32,557 nt of DNA from an uncultured Verrucomicrobiota bacterium (GTDB lineage: Bacteria > Verrucomicrobiota > Verrucomicrobiia > Limisphaerales > UBA1319). The notes under the pieces are model-generated. The model worked only from the letters and a program-made list of their open reading frames with translations, ran no database searches and was not told the origin of the DNA. Both the position numbers and the translations under genes were made by a program. Every line of letters begins with the position of its first letter. Position 1 is the stretch's first letter. Positions 7,980 to 14,931 of the stretch are shown here, one piece after another. The DNA is taken from NCBI GenBank assembly GCA_903845125.1, contig CAIMWS010000116.1, positions 1 through 32,557 on the forward strand. The letters are read 5' to 3'.

Positions 7980-9302
7980 ATGCAACAGGTAAATATCGGG
8001 CTGATCGGGGGTGGCACTGTGGGCAGCGGCGTGTATCGCGCGCTGCAGATGAACAGTGAGCTCATGGCTTCGCGCCTGGGTGTCAAATTGAACCTGGTAA
8101 AAGTGGCGGTCAAAGCCTTTGACGAGCCGCGGCCATACCCCATTCCCGAAGCCTGCATGACCACCGACTGGAGGAGCGTGGTGGAGGATCCGCAGGTGCA
8201 CGTGGTGGCGGAGCTGGCGGGCGGCACCACGGTGGCCCGCACCATGGTGCTCGCCGCGCTGAAGCTCGGGAAACCGGTGGTCACCGCCAACAAGGCGCTG
8301 CTGTCGGCCCACGGCGAGGAGCTGTTCGAAGCCGCCCAGCAGCAGGGGGTGAACCTGTATTACGAGGCGAGCGTGGCGGGGGGCATCCCGATCATCAAGG
8401 CTTTGCGCGAAGGGTTCGTGGGCAACCGGATCACGCAGCTTTATGGCATCGTCAACGGCACCTGCAACTACATCCTCACCCGCATGAAGCTGGAGGGGGC
8501 GGATTTTGCGGAGGTGCTCAAGGATGCCCAGCGGCTGGGGTACGCCGAGGCGGAGCCGTCGCTGGATGTCGATGGCCACGATTCCGCCCACAAGATCGGC
8601 ATCCTCGCCTCGCTGGCGCACGGTTTCTGGGTCCATCCGGACCACATCCACGTGGAGGGCATCCGCTCGCTTTCGCGCACGGACATCCAGTTCGCCAGCC
8701 AGCTGGGCTTCACCATCAAGCTGCTCGGGATCATCAAGAAATTCCCGGGCGGGACGGGCGGCGGGAACGGATCCAAGGTCCAGGTATCGGTCTATCCCGC
8801 TTTGATCCCCTCCACCCACGTGCTGGCGAATGTGAACCAGGTATTCAACGCGGTTTTTGTGCGGGGCGACGTGGTGGGCGACACCCTGTTCTACGGCCGG
8901 GGCGCCGGCAAGGATGCCACGGCCAGCGCGGTGTTGAGCGACTTTGCCGATGCCGCCCTGGACCTGAAGTTCGGGACGAAACGGCGGGTGCCGCCTTTTG
9001 TGCCGCATGAGCTGGCGGGTTCGGTGTTGTCGATCGACGACACCGCCAGCCGGTATTATGTGCGGCTGGGGGTGGTGGATCGCCCGGGCGTGCTGGCGAA
9101 AATCGCGGCCATCTTTGGCGAGGGCAATATCGGCATCTCCTCGATGATCCAGCCCGAAGGCCACGAAGGGGATGTGGTGCCGCTGATCCTGATGACCCAC
9201 GAGGCGCCCAATTCAGCCGTGCGCCAGGCCCTGGCGCGCATCAACGAACTGCCGGTCAACAAAGCCGTGCCGGTGTTGATCCGCCTGGAAACCCTGGAAT
9301 AA
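7980..9302 (+). CDS. hom: homoserine dehydrogenase with C-terminal ACT domain
   Basis: A 440-residue cytosolic enzyme that reduces aspartate semialdehyde to homoserine with NAD(P)H, in the pathway to threonine, methionine and isoleucine. The Rossmann nucleotide-binding loop GLIGGGTVGSG is at 7-17. VVTANKALL (100-108) contains the catalytic-site Lys105. NGTCNYIL (159-166) and DVDGHDSAHK (196-205) form the substrate and catalytic region with D201 and K205. An ACT domain (VRLGVVDRPGVLAKIAAIFG, 361-380) suggests feedback control by an amino acid, as in other monofunctional homoserine dehydrogenases of this length. The start at ATG 7980 places the Rossmann motif at the N-terminus. The Shine-Dalgarno sequence is weak. 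The fucosidase gene follows 30 bases later, although the functions are unrelated. Confidence 0.96.
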   Translation: MQQVNIGLIGGGTVGSGVYRALQMNSELMASRLGVKLNLVKVAVKAFDEPRPYPIPEACMTTDWRSVVEDPQVHVVAELAGGTTVARTMVLAALKLGKPVVTANKALLSAHGEELFEAAQQQGVNLYYEASVAGGIPIIKALREGFVGNRITQLYGIVNGTCNYILTRMKLEGADFAEVLKDAQRLGYAEAEPSLDVDGHDSAHKIGILASLAHGFWVHPDHIHVEGIRSLSRTDIQFASQLGFTIKLLGIIKKFPGGTGGGNGSKVQVSVYPALIPSTHVLANVNQVFNAVFVRGDVVGDTLFYGRGAGKDATASAVLSDFADAALDLKFGTKRRVPPFVPHELAGSVLSIDDTASRYYVRLGVVDRPGVLAKIAAIFGEGNIGISSMIQPEGHEGDVVPLILMTHEAPNSAVRQALARINELPVNKAVPVLIRLETLE

Positions 9303-9332
9303 CCCCCGGCCACCCTTGACCCCTGGAATATT

Positions 9333-10814
9333 ATGAAACCAAATCTCGCATTAACGCTCCTCGGCGCCGGTTGGCTGGTGGCCGGCAGCCTGCAAGCCCA
9401 ATACGAACCCCGGTGGGAATCGCTGGATAAGCGGCCCACTCCCGAATGGTATCAGGATGCCAAGTTCGGCATTTTCATCCATTGGGGGGTTTACGCCGTC
9501 CCCTCCTGGGGCGTGGCCAAATCCTATTCGGAATGGTATTGGAACAACATGTCCAACAAGAAGGCCGACAACGCCTGGTGGCAGTTCCACAAGAAAAACT
9601 ACGGTGAAAAGTTCGAGTATGCGGACTTCGCCCCCCAATTCCGTGCCGAGTTGTTCAACCCGGACGAATGGGCGGATATCTTTTTCCGGTCCGGCGCCAA
9701 ATACATTGTGCCCACCTCCAAGCACCACGATGGCTTTTGCATCTGGCCCAGCGACCAGGCCTCCAAAACCTGGGGGCGGCCCTGGAACAGCCAGGAAACG
9801 GGGCCCCACCGCGACCTGCTGGGCGACCTGTCAAAGGCCGTGCGCAAGAAGGGGATGAAAATGGGCTTTTACTACTCGCTTTACGAGTGGTTCAACCCGC
9901 TCTGGCTCACCGACAAGAAACGGTATGTGGCCGAGCACCTGTTCCCCCAGTTCAAGGATGTGGTCTCGCGCTATTCGCCCTCGATCATTTTCAGCGACGG
10001 CGAATGGGACCTGCCGTCCGCCGAATGGAAGAGCGAGGAATTGCTGGCCTGGCTTTACAATGAATCGCCGTGCAAAAACGAGGTGATTGTGAACGACCGC
10101 TGGGGCAAGGAAACCCGCCACAAGCATGGCGGTTATTACACCACGGAATATGGCGCCGGCCTCAAGGACGATACGCACGCCTGGGAGGAAAACCGCGGCA
10201 TGGGTTATTCCTACGGTTTTAATCGCGCCGAGAACATCGACGAATACAAATCCGGCCGGGAAATGGTCCTCATGTTGTGCGACCTGGTCAGCCGCGGCGG
10301 CAACCTGCTGCTGGACATCGGCCCGACCGGGGATGGGCGCATCCCGGTGATCATGCAGCAGCGTTTGCTGGAGATCGGCGCCTGGCTGAAAGTCAACGGC
10401 GAGGCCATCTACGGCAGCCGTTATTCCGGCCGGGCCTGCCAGTGGACCTCCGGCGTGCGGCCCAAGCAGGGCTATGGCGAATACCAGGAGAAATACGATC
10501 TCCTGGAGCAGATCGGGCAGCACCCCCGCGGCAGCCAGGCGGTGAAGCAGGCCTTCTTCACCAGGAAAGGGGGCAACCTCTATGCCATCACCACCGGCTG
10601 GCCGGGGAAAAAGCTGGTGCTGCGGGATGTCAAGGTGCCGGACAATTGTGCGGTGACCCTGCTCGGCCTGGAAGGCCGGCTCAAATACGAGGTCAAGGAC
10701 CGCAACCTGGTCATCCATGTGCCGGCGTTGAATGTGGACCAGGTCCCGTGCCAATATGCCTACACCTTCAAAATCACCGGCGCGGAATTCCTGCCGGAGA
10801 CCTTGCAGCCGTAA
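9333..10814 (+). CDS. exported alpha-L-fucosidase (GH29)
   Basis: A 493-residue glycoside hydrolase family 29 enzyme that removes alpha-L-fucose from glycans by a retaining mechanism. A signal peptide occupies about residues 1-22 (cut near LQAQ). The barrel contains KFGIFIHWGVYAVPSW (44-59), YIVPTSKHHDGF (124-135) with the active-site histidines H131/H132, and SPSIIFSDGEWD (215-226), where D222 is the expected nucleophile. RGGNLLLDIGPTGDG (321-335) closes the barrel, and a C-terminal beta-sandwich of about 120 residues ends the protein. Length and domain order are typical. It is probably periplasmic or secreted and would act on environmental fucosylated polysaccharide. It is the last gene before a strong terminator and is convergent with a FucI-like gene, which hints at a shared fucose or deoxysugar theme. 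Confidence 0.95.
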   Translation: MKPNLALTLLGAGWLVAGSLQAQYEPRWESLDKRPTPEWYQDAKFGIFIHWGVYAVPSWGVAKSYSEWYWNNMSNKKADNAWWQFHKKNYGEKFEYADFAPQFRAELFNPDEWADIFFRSGAKYIVPTSKHHDGFCIWPSDQASKTWGRPWNSQETGPHRDLLGDLSKAVRKKGMKMGFYYSLYEWFNPLWLTDKKRYVAEHLFPQFKDVVSRYSPSIIFSDGEWDLPSAEWKSEELLAWLYNESPCKNEVIVNDRWGKETRHKHGGYYTTEYGAGLKDDTHAWEENRGMGYSYGFNRAENIDEYKSGREMVLMLCDLVSRGGNLLLDIGPTGDGRIPVIMQQRLLEIGAWLKVNGEAIYGSRYSGRACQWTSGVRPKQGYGEYQEKYDLLEQIGQHPRGSQAVKQAFFTRKGGNLYAITTGWPGKKLVLRDVKVPDNCAVTLLGLEGRLKYEVKDRNLVIHVPALNVDQVPCQYAYTFKITGAEFLPETLQP

Positions 10815-10843
10815 AGGGGAGCCAGGATTGGGGTGAATTGGGG

Positions 10844-10871
10844 AAAGGCCGGTCTCGCGACCGGCCTTTTT
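10844..10871 (+). terminator. intrinsic terminator after the fucosidase gene
   Basis: AAAGGCCGGTC (10844-10854) pairs perfectly with GACCGGCCTTT (10859-10869) around a TCGC loop, and the T-run continues to 10871. It starts 29 bases after the fucosidase stop. The opposite strand has only a short T-run after the stem, so it should be weaker for the convergent gene ending at 10875. Confidence 0.92.
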
Positions 10872-10874
10872 GCT

Positions 10875-12473
10875 TCAGCTCAATTCGCTATAATTGCGCC
10901 ACTCCACCGCGCCGGATTTTTTCACCGCGTAGCCGGTTTCGCGCAGGAAATCGCCGTAGCAGACGATGGCGTGGAAGCCTTCCATCTCCCGGGCCAGGGC
11001 GCGCCAATCCCCGTCGATCTGCACATCCATCTGGGAGCGGCACATGTCCATGGAGGGGGAGTTGACGATTTTGCCCCGGAAGGCGAACCACTTGGTGCAG
11101 TGGAGGTTGGGCACCAGGCAGGTGATGACCTGGCCTTTGGGATAATGTACTTTGGTGGCGGCGCCGTAGTCCGATTCGTAGTGGGTCATCAAGGTGGTGG
11201 GCTCGAAGTCGCGGCCGTTCATTTTGCGCGGCGCGGCGCAATGGGCCAGGGTGATGAGGCCATGGTGGGGGAAATGGGAGTTGCAGACGAAGGAGGGTTT
11301 GTTGGAGATCCAGCGCAGCAGCACGCCGGGCATGGTATGGGTGAGGTCCGTGTGGCAAAAGGCGGTGAACCCTTCGTCGTTGAGCACGCTCAAGGCCAGG
11401 CACGGCGGGGTGTCGAAGATGGGGATCAAACCGCCCATGCAATCCGCCACCCCCACGTTGGAGGCCTGGTGTTCGGCCATCAGATCCTTGATGACCCGCA
11501 AGGTGAGGAAGGTGTTCACCACGAACTTGCGCCCGGTCTGCAGGGCCACGTTGGGCTGCCGCAGGAGTTCGTCGGTGGCGGTTTCGGCGGCCTGCTGTAC
11601 GCGCGCATCGGCGCGGGCTTTTTGCAGGCGGTCCTTCAGCGTTTCATAATCCACTTTTTGGATGCGGCAGCCCCAGGCGTTTTGCGCGTGGCCGGGCCCC
11701 AGCTCCTGGCCGGGCTTGCTGTAGGCCACCAGGCCGCCGATCGCCAGCATCACCGTGCCCCGCGCATTCTTCAGCCCATACAGCCCCCGCAGGCGCCACC
11801 GGACGTCCTCGAAATCGTCCACCACCACGTCCTCAAAGTCCAGGTTCGGCTCGGCCTTGGTGTCCTCGCTTTTGCGCAGCAGGCGCCAATGGGCGATTTC
11901 ATACCAGAGGTACACCGGCCCGGACTGGTGCCGCACGAAGAGGATGTTCGGCTTTTTGGTGGCGGCGAGCATCTCCAGCCACTGCTGGGAGCCGCTGGCG
12001 CCAAAAACCAGGAAGGCGTCGGCCTCCGACTGGGTCGCCTTTTTGGCATCCTCGGTTTTGTTCACCCGGGCCAGGGGCAGGAACTCCAGGGGGAAACCGG
12101 CTTGGGCAGCGAGCTCCTTGATTTCCCCTTCCAGGCGGCGGACTTCCCGCTCGACATCCTCCGGCGTGCGCAGCCCGCCATAGGACCGCCAGCTGGTGCG
12201 CTCGCGGGGCTGGTCCAGGTGATAGGTGAGCACCGGCTGGACCCGGAGCGGTTTGCCGGGCGGCAGGGGAGAGCCCGGAATGGCCACGGCCTCCGCCAAA
12301 GCCTGGCCCGGCGCCAGGCAGGCCAGGCCACCCCAGGCGGCGGCCCCGCCCAAGATCTCCATAAAATGCCGGCGGCTGAAACCGCAGGCCTGGTGGGAGT
12401 GGCAGCCGTTGGCTTCCGGGCTATGGCCGGCGTGGTGAAGGCACGAACTCTGGCGATTGAGATTCTGGTCCAT
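10875..12473 (-). CDS. Tat-exported FucI/AraA-like sugar isomerase family protein
   Basis: A 532-residue protein with the layout of the L-fucose/L-arabinose isomerase superfamily. It differs in carrying a twin-arginine-type signal: SRRHFMEILGG at 33-43 and a hydrophobic segment ending ALA at 58-60. Characteristic parts are ADAFLVFGASGSQQWLEMLA in the N-terminal domain and NVGVADCMGGLIPIFDTPPC in the middle. These are followed by LNDEGFTAFCHTDLTHTMPG and FVCNSHFPHHGLITLAHCA, which correspond to the metal-site region of the isomerase C-terminal domain. Family members normally have an acidic residue after the cysteine of the C-x-x-D motif, whereas here it is CHTD. The N-terminal 30 residues are rich in His and Cys. 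Catalysis is therefore uncertain, and a sugar-binding role is possible. The gene is convergent with the fucosidase gene. The upstream region has no clear Shine-Dalgarno sequence. Confidence 0.8.
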   Translation of the reverse strand: MDQNLNRQSSCLHHAGHSPEANGCHSHQACGFSRRHFMEILGGAAAWGGLACLAPGQALAEAVAIPGSPLPPGKPLRVQPVLTYHLDQPRERTSWRSYGGLRTPEDVEREVRRLEGEIKELAAQAGFPLEFLPLARVNKTEDAKKATQSEADAFLVFGASGSQQWLEMLAATKKPNILFVRHQSGPVYLWYEIAHWRLLRKSEDTKAEPNLDFEDVVVDDFEDVRWRLRGLYGLKNARGTVMLAIGGLVAYSKPGQELGPGHAQNAWGCRIQKVDYETLKDRLQKARADARVQQAAETATDELLRQPNVALQTGRKFVVNTFLTLRVIKDLMAEHQASNVGVADCMGGLIPIFDTPPCLALSVLNDEGFTAFCHTDLTHTMPGVLLRWISNKPSFVCNSHFPHHGLITLAHCAAPRKMNGRDFEPTTLMTHYESDYGAATKVHYPKGQVITCLVPNLHCTKWFAFRGKIVNSPSMDMCRSQMDVQIDGDWRALAREMEGFHAIVCYGDFLRETGYAVKKSGAVEWRNYSELS

Positions 12474-12813
12474 ATAGTGTTGTTGTTGTCCGGGATAATA
12501 AATCCTTACGGCGGCGTCTGGATAGGATTATTTTCACTGATCCCGGATTTTTCCCGCCGGCCCCCCCCGATAATTTGGTCTTTCGCTGCGGCGGGGGCGC
12601 GGCGTCGCTGGGTGATAGGGTGCGCCGCTGCCATACGACCGGACCGGGCATCCCGGCCAAGCCTTACCTGCGGGAGCCGGAAGCGAGAGGCCTGGGCTTG
12701 ATGGGTTTGATCGGCGGGGAATCTTTTTTGTCAGCCAGGCCCTGCGCCAGAGCGGCAAAACCACCCGGCTCGACACCCGGGAGCAGCGGTTGAACGCCGT
12801 CGTCCTGTCAAAA
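12474..12813. other. intergenic region between pyrD and the isomerase-like gene
   Basis: These 340 bases separate two minus-strand genes. Directly after the pyrD stop, the same frame continues past a second TGA into 47 open codons (12664-12807) with coding-like composition but no start codon. A weak hairpin (CCCGG/CCGGG, minus strand near 12765-12785) followed by GGTTTTG might terminate the pyrD transcript. There is a C8 homopolymer at 12561-12568. An AT-rich stretch (12485-12500) with TATTAT on the minus strand could be the -10 region of the isomerase-like gene. No structured RNA gene was recognised. Confidence 0.5.
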
Positions 12814-13968
12814 TCAATGAACCTGGGCCGCCGCAGGGGTTTTGGCCGCGGGTTCGGCGCTGGCAGAGCCTACGGCTTCCCGCAAAGTGCGGAAGCCGTG
12901 CCGGCCCAGGAGCGCCAGGAGCCCTTCCACGAGTTGCCGGAGGACACCCGGGCCTTCATAGACCAGGCTGGTGTAGATCTGCAGGACGCACGCGCCGGCG
13001 GTGATTTTTTCCCAGGCATCCGCCACCGTAAAAATGCCGCCCACGCCCATGATGGGCATCTGGCCGCGGCCCTGGCGGTAAAGGTGGCGGATCACTTCCG
13101 TGCTGCGCTGGCGCAGGGGGGCGCCGCTGAGGCCGCCGACCTCCGCATACACCTTCTGCAGTTCCGGGTCGCTGGTGTGGGGGCGGACGACGGTGGTGTT
13201 GGTGGCCACCAAGCCGGCCACTTTCCGGGCGAGGGCCAGCTCCAGGATTTCGTCCAGCATGGGCCAGGAGAGATCCGGGGCGACCTTGACCAGGATGGGT
13301 TTGGCGGGCGCTCCGGGGGTGGCCTGAGCGCGGTTCACCTCCTGCAGGGCGCAGAGGATTTCCTCCAGGGCGGCTTTATCCTGCAATTTGCGCAAGTCAG
13401 GGGTGTTGGGCGAACTCACGTTCACCACGAAGAAATCGCCGTGGGGCCACAGCACCCGCAGGGAATTGGCGTAATCGGCGGCCGCCTGGTCCAGCGGGGT
13501 GACCTTGGATTTGCCCAGGTTGATGCCCACCGGGTGCCGGGGCCAGCGGCCCAGCTCCCGCCAGCGGGCCAGGCGCTCCGCCAGCGCGGCGGCGCCGGCG
13601 TTGTTGAAGCCCATGCGGTTGATGATGCCCCCCTCCGGGACGATGCGGAAGAGGCGGGGGGCCGGGTTGCCGGGCTGGGGCTGCCACGTCACGGCCCCCA
13701 GTTCGCAGTGGCCGAAGCCCAGCGCTTCCCAGGCGGGCACCGCCTCGCCGTCCTTGTCCATGCCGGCGGCCAGGCCGATGGGGTTGGGGAAACGCAGGCC
13801 GAAGGCCTCCACCGGCAGTTCGGGCGCCTGCAGGAAGGAGGCGGCCGCGTCGCTGGCCAACCCATTCCGGCCCGTCCAGCTGAGCATTTCCACCGTGAAA
13901 CGGTGGATATCCTCCGGATCCTGGGCGAACAGCACCGGGCGGACCAAGTGGCGATAAAACCAATTCAT
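12814..13968 (-). CDS. pyrD: dihydroorotate dehydrogenase (quinone), class 2
   Basis: A 384-residue membrane-associated FMN enzyme that oxidises dihydroorotate to orotate with quinone in pyrimidine synthesis. The N-terminal amphipathic helices (MNWFYRHLVRPVLF) are the class 2 membrane and quinone module. FMN and substrate motifs are GLAAGMDKDG (65-74), NRMGFNN (117-123), NVSSPNTPDLR (183-193) with the class 2 catalytic serine near 185, TNTT (256-259), GGLSGAPL (278-285), GVGGI (308-312) and IYTSLVYEGP (331-340). The Ala/Pro-rich tail after about 368 is longer than in the E. coli enzyme. The gene lies 47 bases downstream of the exonuclease gene and is probably cotranscribed with it. Confidence 0.96.
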   Translation of the reverse strand: MNWFYRHLVRPVLFAQDPEDIHRFTVEMLSWTGRNGLASDAAASFLQAPELPVEAFGLRFPNPIGLAAGMDKDGEAVPAWEALGFGHCELGAVTWQPQPGNPAPRLFRIVPEGGIINRMGFNNAGAAALAERLARWRELGRWPRHPVGINLGKSKVTPLDQAAADYANSLRVLWPHGDFFVVNVSSPNTPDLRKLQDKAALEEILCALQEVNRAQATPGAPAKPILVKVAPDLSWPMLDEILELALARKVAGLVATNTTVVRPHTSDPELQKVYAEVGGLSGAPLRQRSTEVIRHLYRQGRGQMPIMGVGGIFTVADAWEKITAGACVLQIYTSLVYEGPGVLRQLVEGLLALLGRHGFRTLREAVGSASAEPAAKTPAAAQVH

Positions 13969-14015
13969 AGGGTATTTCTAGCAGAAGCCGGCGGCCGGCG
14001 CAAAAAAAGACTGTT

Positions 14016-14735
14016 TCACTTGATCCCGGCGAGGCGTTCCTTCCAAAGGTGGTATAGCTGCACGGTGGCCTGGACATCCCGCAGGCAGTAATCGGCGACT
14101 TCCTGGCCGCGGCCCTGGCGCATCAGGTCATTGACATCCAGGCCCGTGACCCCGTGGCTCTTGGGGGAATCGATGCCGAAGGCTTTGCAGTAAAAATCGA
14201 GGTTGAACCGCCGGGCGGCCCCCTCGCGGCCGCTCACGCCGTAAAAGGACAACTGCTCCGCCAGGTCGCAGTGGGGCTCGGTCTGGAACCGGTAGCCCAG
14301 CCAGTCCTTGCGGCTGATGGGGACCTTGACCAGGGCCGAGCGCAGGTAAAGGAAAGGCACATCGAAGCCGCGCCCGTTGAAGGTGACGATGGCATCGAAG
14401 CGGTGGGCGGCTTCCCAAAAAGCGGACAGCAGCTCCACTTCGTCGAGACAGGGCATGAACTCCACCGGCCCGGCCGGCCCCGGGGGCGGTTCGCTATCCT
14501 CCGCCACGAACAGGACTTTGCCCCGGCTGGAATCCGCATTCACCATGGCGATGCAGACCACCTGGGCCGTCAGCGGCCAAAGGTTGAACTGCTGCTCGAT
14601 TTCCGCACGCCGGGTTTCCCGCCCGGCTGCATCCGGCACTTTGGCGGCATCGCGGAACAAATATTCCAGCTGCGCCTCGTCAAAGGAGGACTGGGGAAGC
14701 GCCGAGGTCTCGATATCAAAAACCAGTGTGGCCAT
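14016..14735 (-). CDS. RNase H-fold 3'-5' exonuclease (DEDDy type)
   Basis: A 239-residue cytosolic nuclease of the DnaQ-like/ribonuclease H-like superfamily, close to the predicted 3'-5' exonuclease domains also seen in B-family polymerases. The DEDDy residues are visible: VFDIET (D7, E9), FNGRGFDVPFL (D125), and YCLRD (Y216 and D220). An inserted segment at about 15-50 is rich in charged residues. The substrate is unknown; DNA or RNA trimming or repair is an inference from the fold. It is the first gene of a probable two-gene unit with pyrD. Its upstream region has a tandem palindromic repeat that may hold its promoter. Confidence 0.88.
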   Translation of the reverse strand: MATLVFDIETSALPQSSFDEAQLEYLFRDAAKVPDAAGRETRRAEIEQQFNLWPLTAQVVCIAMVNADSSRGKVLFVAEDSEPPPGPAGPVEFMPCLDEVELLSAFWEAAHRFDAIVTFNGRGFDVPFLYLRSALVKVPISRKDWLGYRFQTEPHCDLAEQLSFYGVSGREGAARRFNLDFYCKAFGIDSPKSHGVTGLDVNDLMRQGRGQEVADYCLRDVQATVQLYHLWKERLAGIK

Positions 14736-14795
14736 GTGCCTGCCATCAAAAAGGAGAATGGGCGCAAAATCAACCGCAAACTCACCCTACTAATA

Positions 14796-14815
14796 TAGAT
14801 CTAAATAGATCTAAA
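14796..14815. repeat. tandem 10-bp repeat containing the palindrome TAGATCTA
   Basis: TAGATCTAAA occurs twice head to tail, and each copy contains the 8-bp palindrome TAGATCTA. It lies in a short AT-rich island between the divergent exonuclease and histidine-kinase genes, 61 bases from the exonuclease start. It may be an operator, or it may overlap the minus-strand promoter, since TATATT-like hexamers lie just beside it. Confidence 0.55.
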
Positions 14816-14818
14816 AGC

Positions 14819-14847
14819 TTGAAACCAGTCTGGTCTCAGGAAATCAT
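14819..14847 (+). promoter_or_regulatory. candidate promoter and inverted-repeat operator for the histidine-kinase operon
   Basis: TTGAAA (14819-14824) and AATCAT (14842-14847) are spaced by 17 bases. The -35 region and spacer are overlaid by an inverted repeat, GAAACCAG-T-CTGGTCTC (14821-14837), with 8-base arms and one mismatch. A regulator bound there would sit on RNA polymerase. The -10 match is only four of six, so the promoter itself is tentative. Confidence 0.35.
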
Positions 14848-14931
14848 CGGCCCCAATAAAAGGCCGGCTGCGGGCAGGTAATCCCGGATGGCCAGGCTGG
14901 GTGTTATTAATTGGGAGCGTGACGGGCAGTG

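Noticed and set aside
7773-9200. A 475-codon open frame on the minus strand opposite homoserine dehydrogenase
   Set aside because: It is a His/Arg/Gly-rich shadow of a confidently identified gene.
10833-12701. A 622-codon open frame on the plus strand opposite the isomerase-like gene
   Set aside because: It is a shadow with biased composition. The minus-strand frame has recognisable family motifs and a Tat signal.
12474-12813. Possible small structured RNA (SRP-like or tRNA-like) in the GC-rich gap
   Set aside because: The conserved SRP core and any cloverleaf are absent; only weak hairpins are present.
12790-14091. A 433-codon open frame on the plus strand opposite pyrD
   Set aside because: The minus strand encodes an unmistakable class 2 dihydroorotate dehydrogenase. 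The plus-strand product has no motif.
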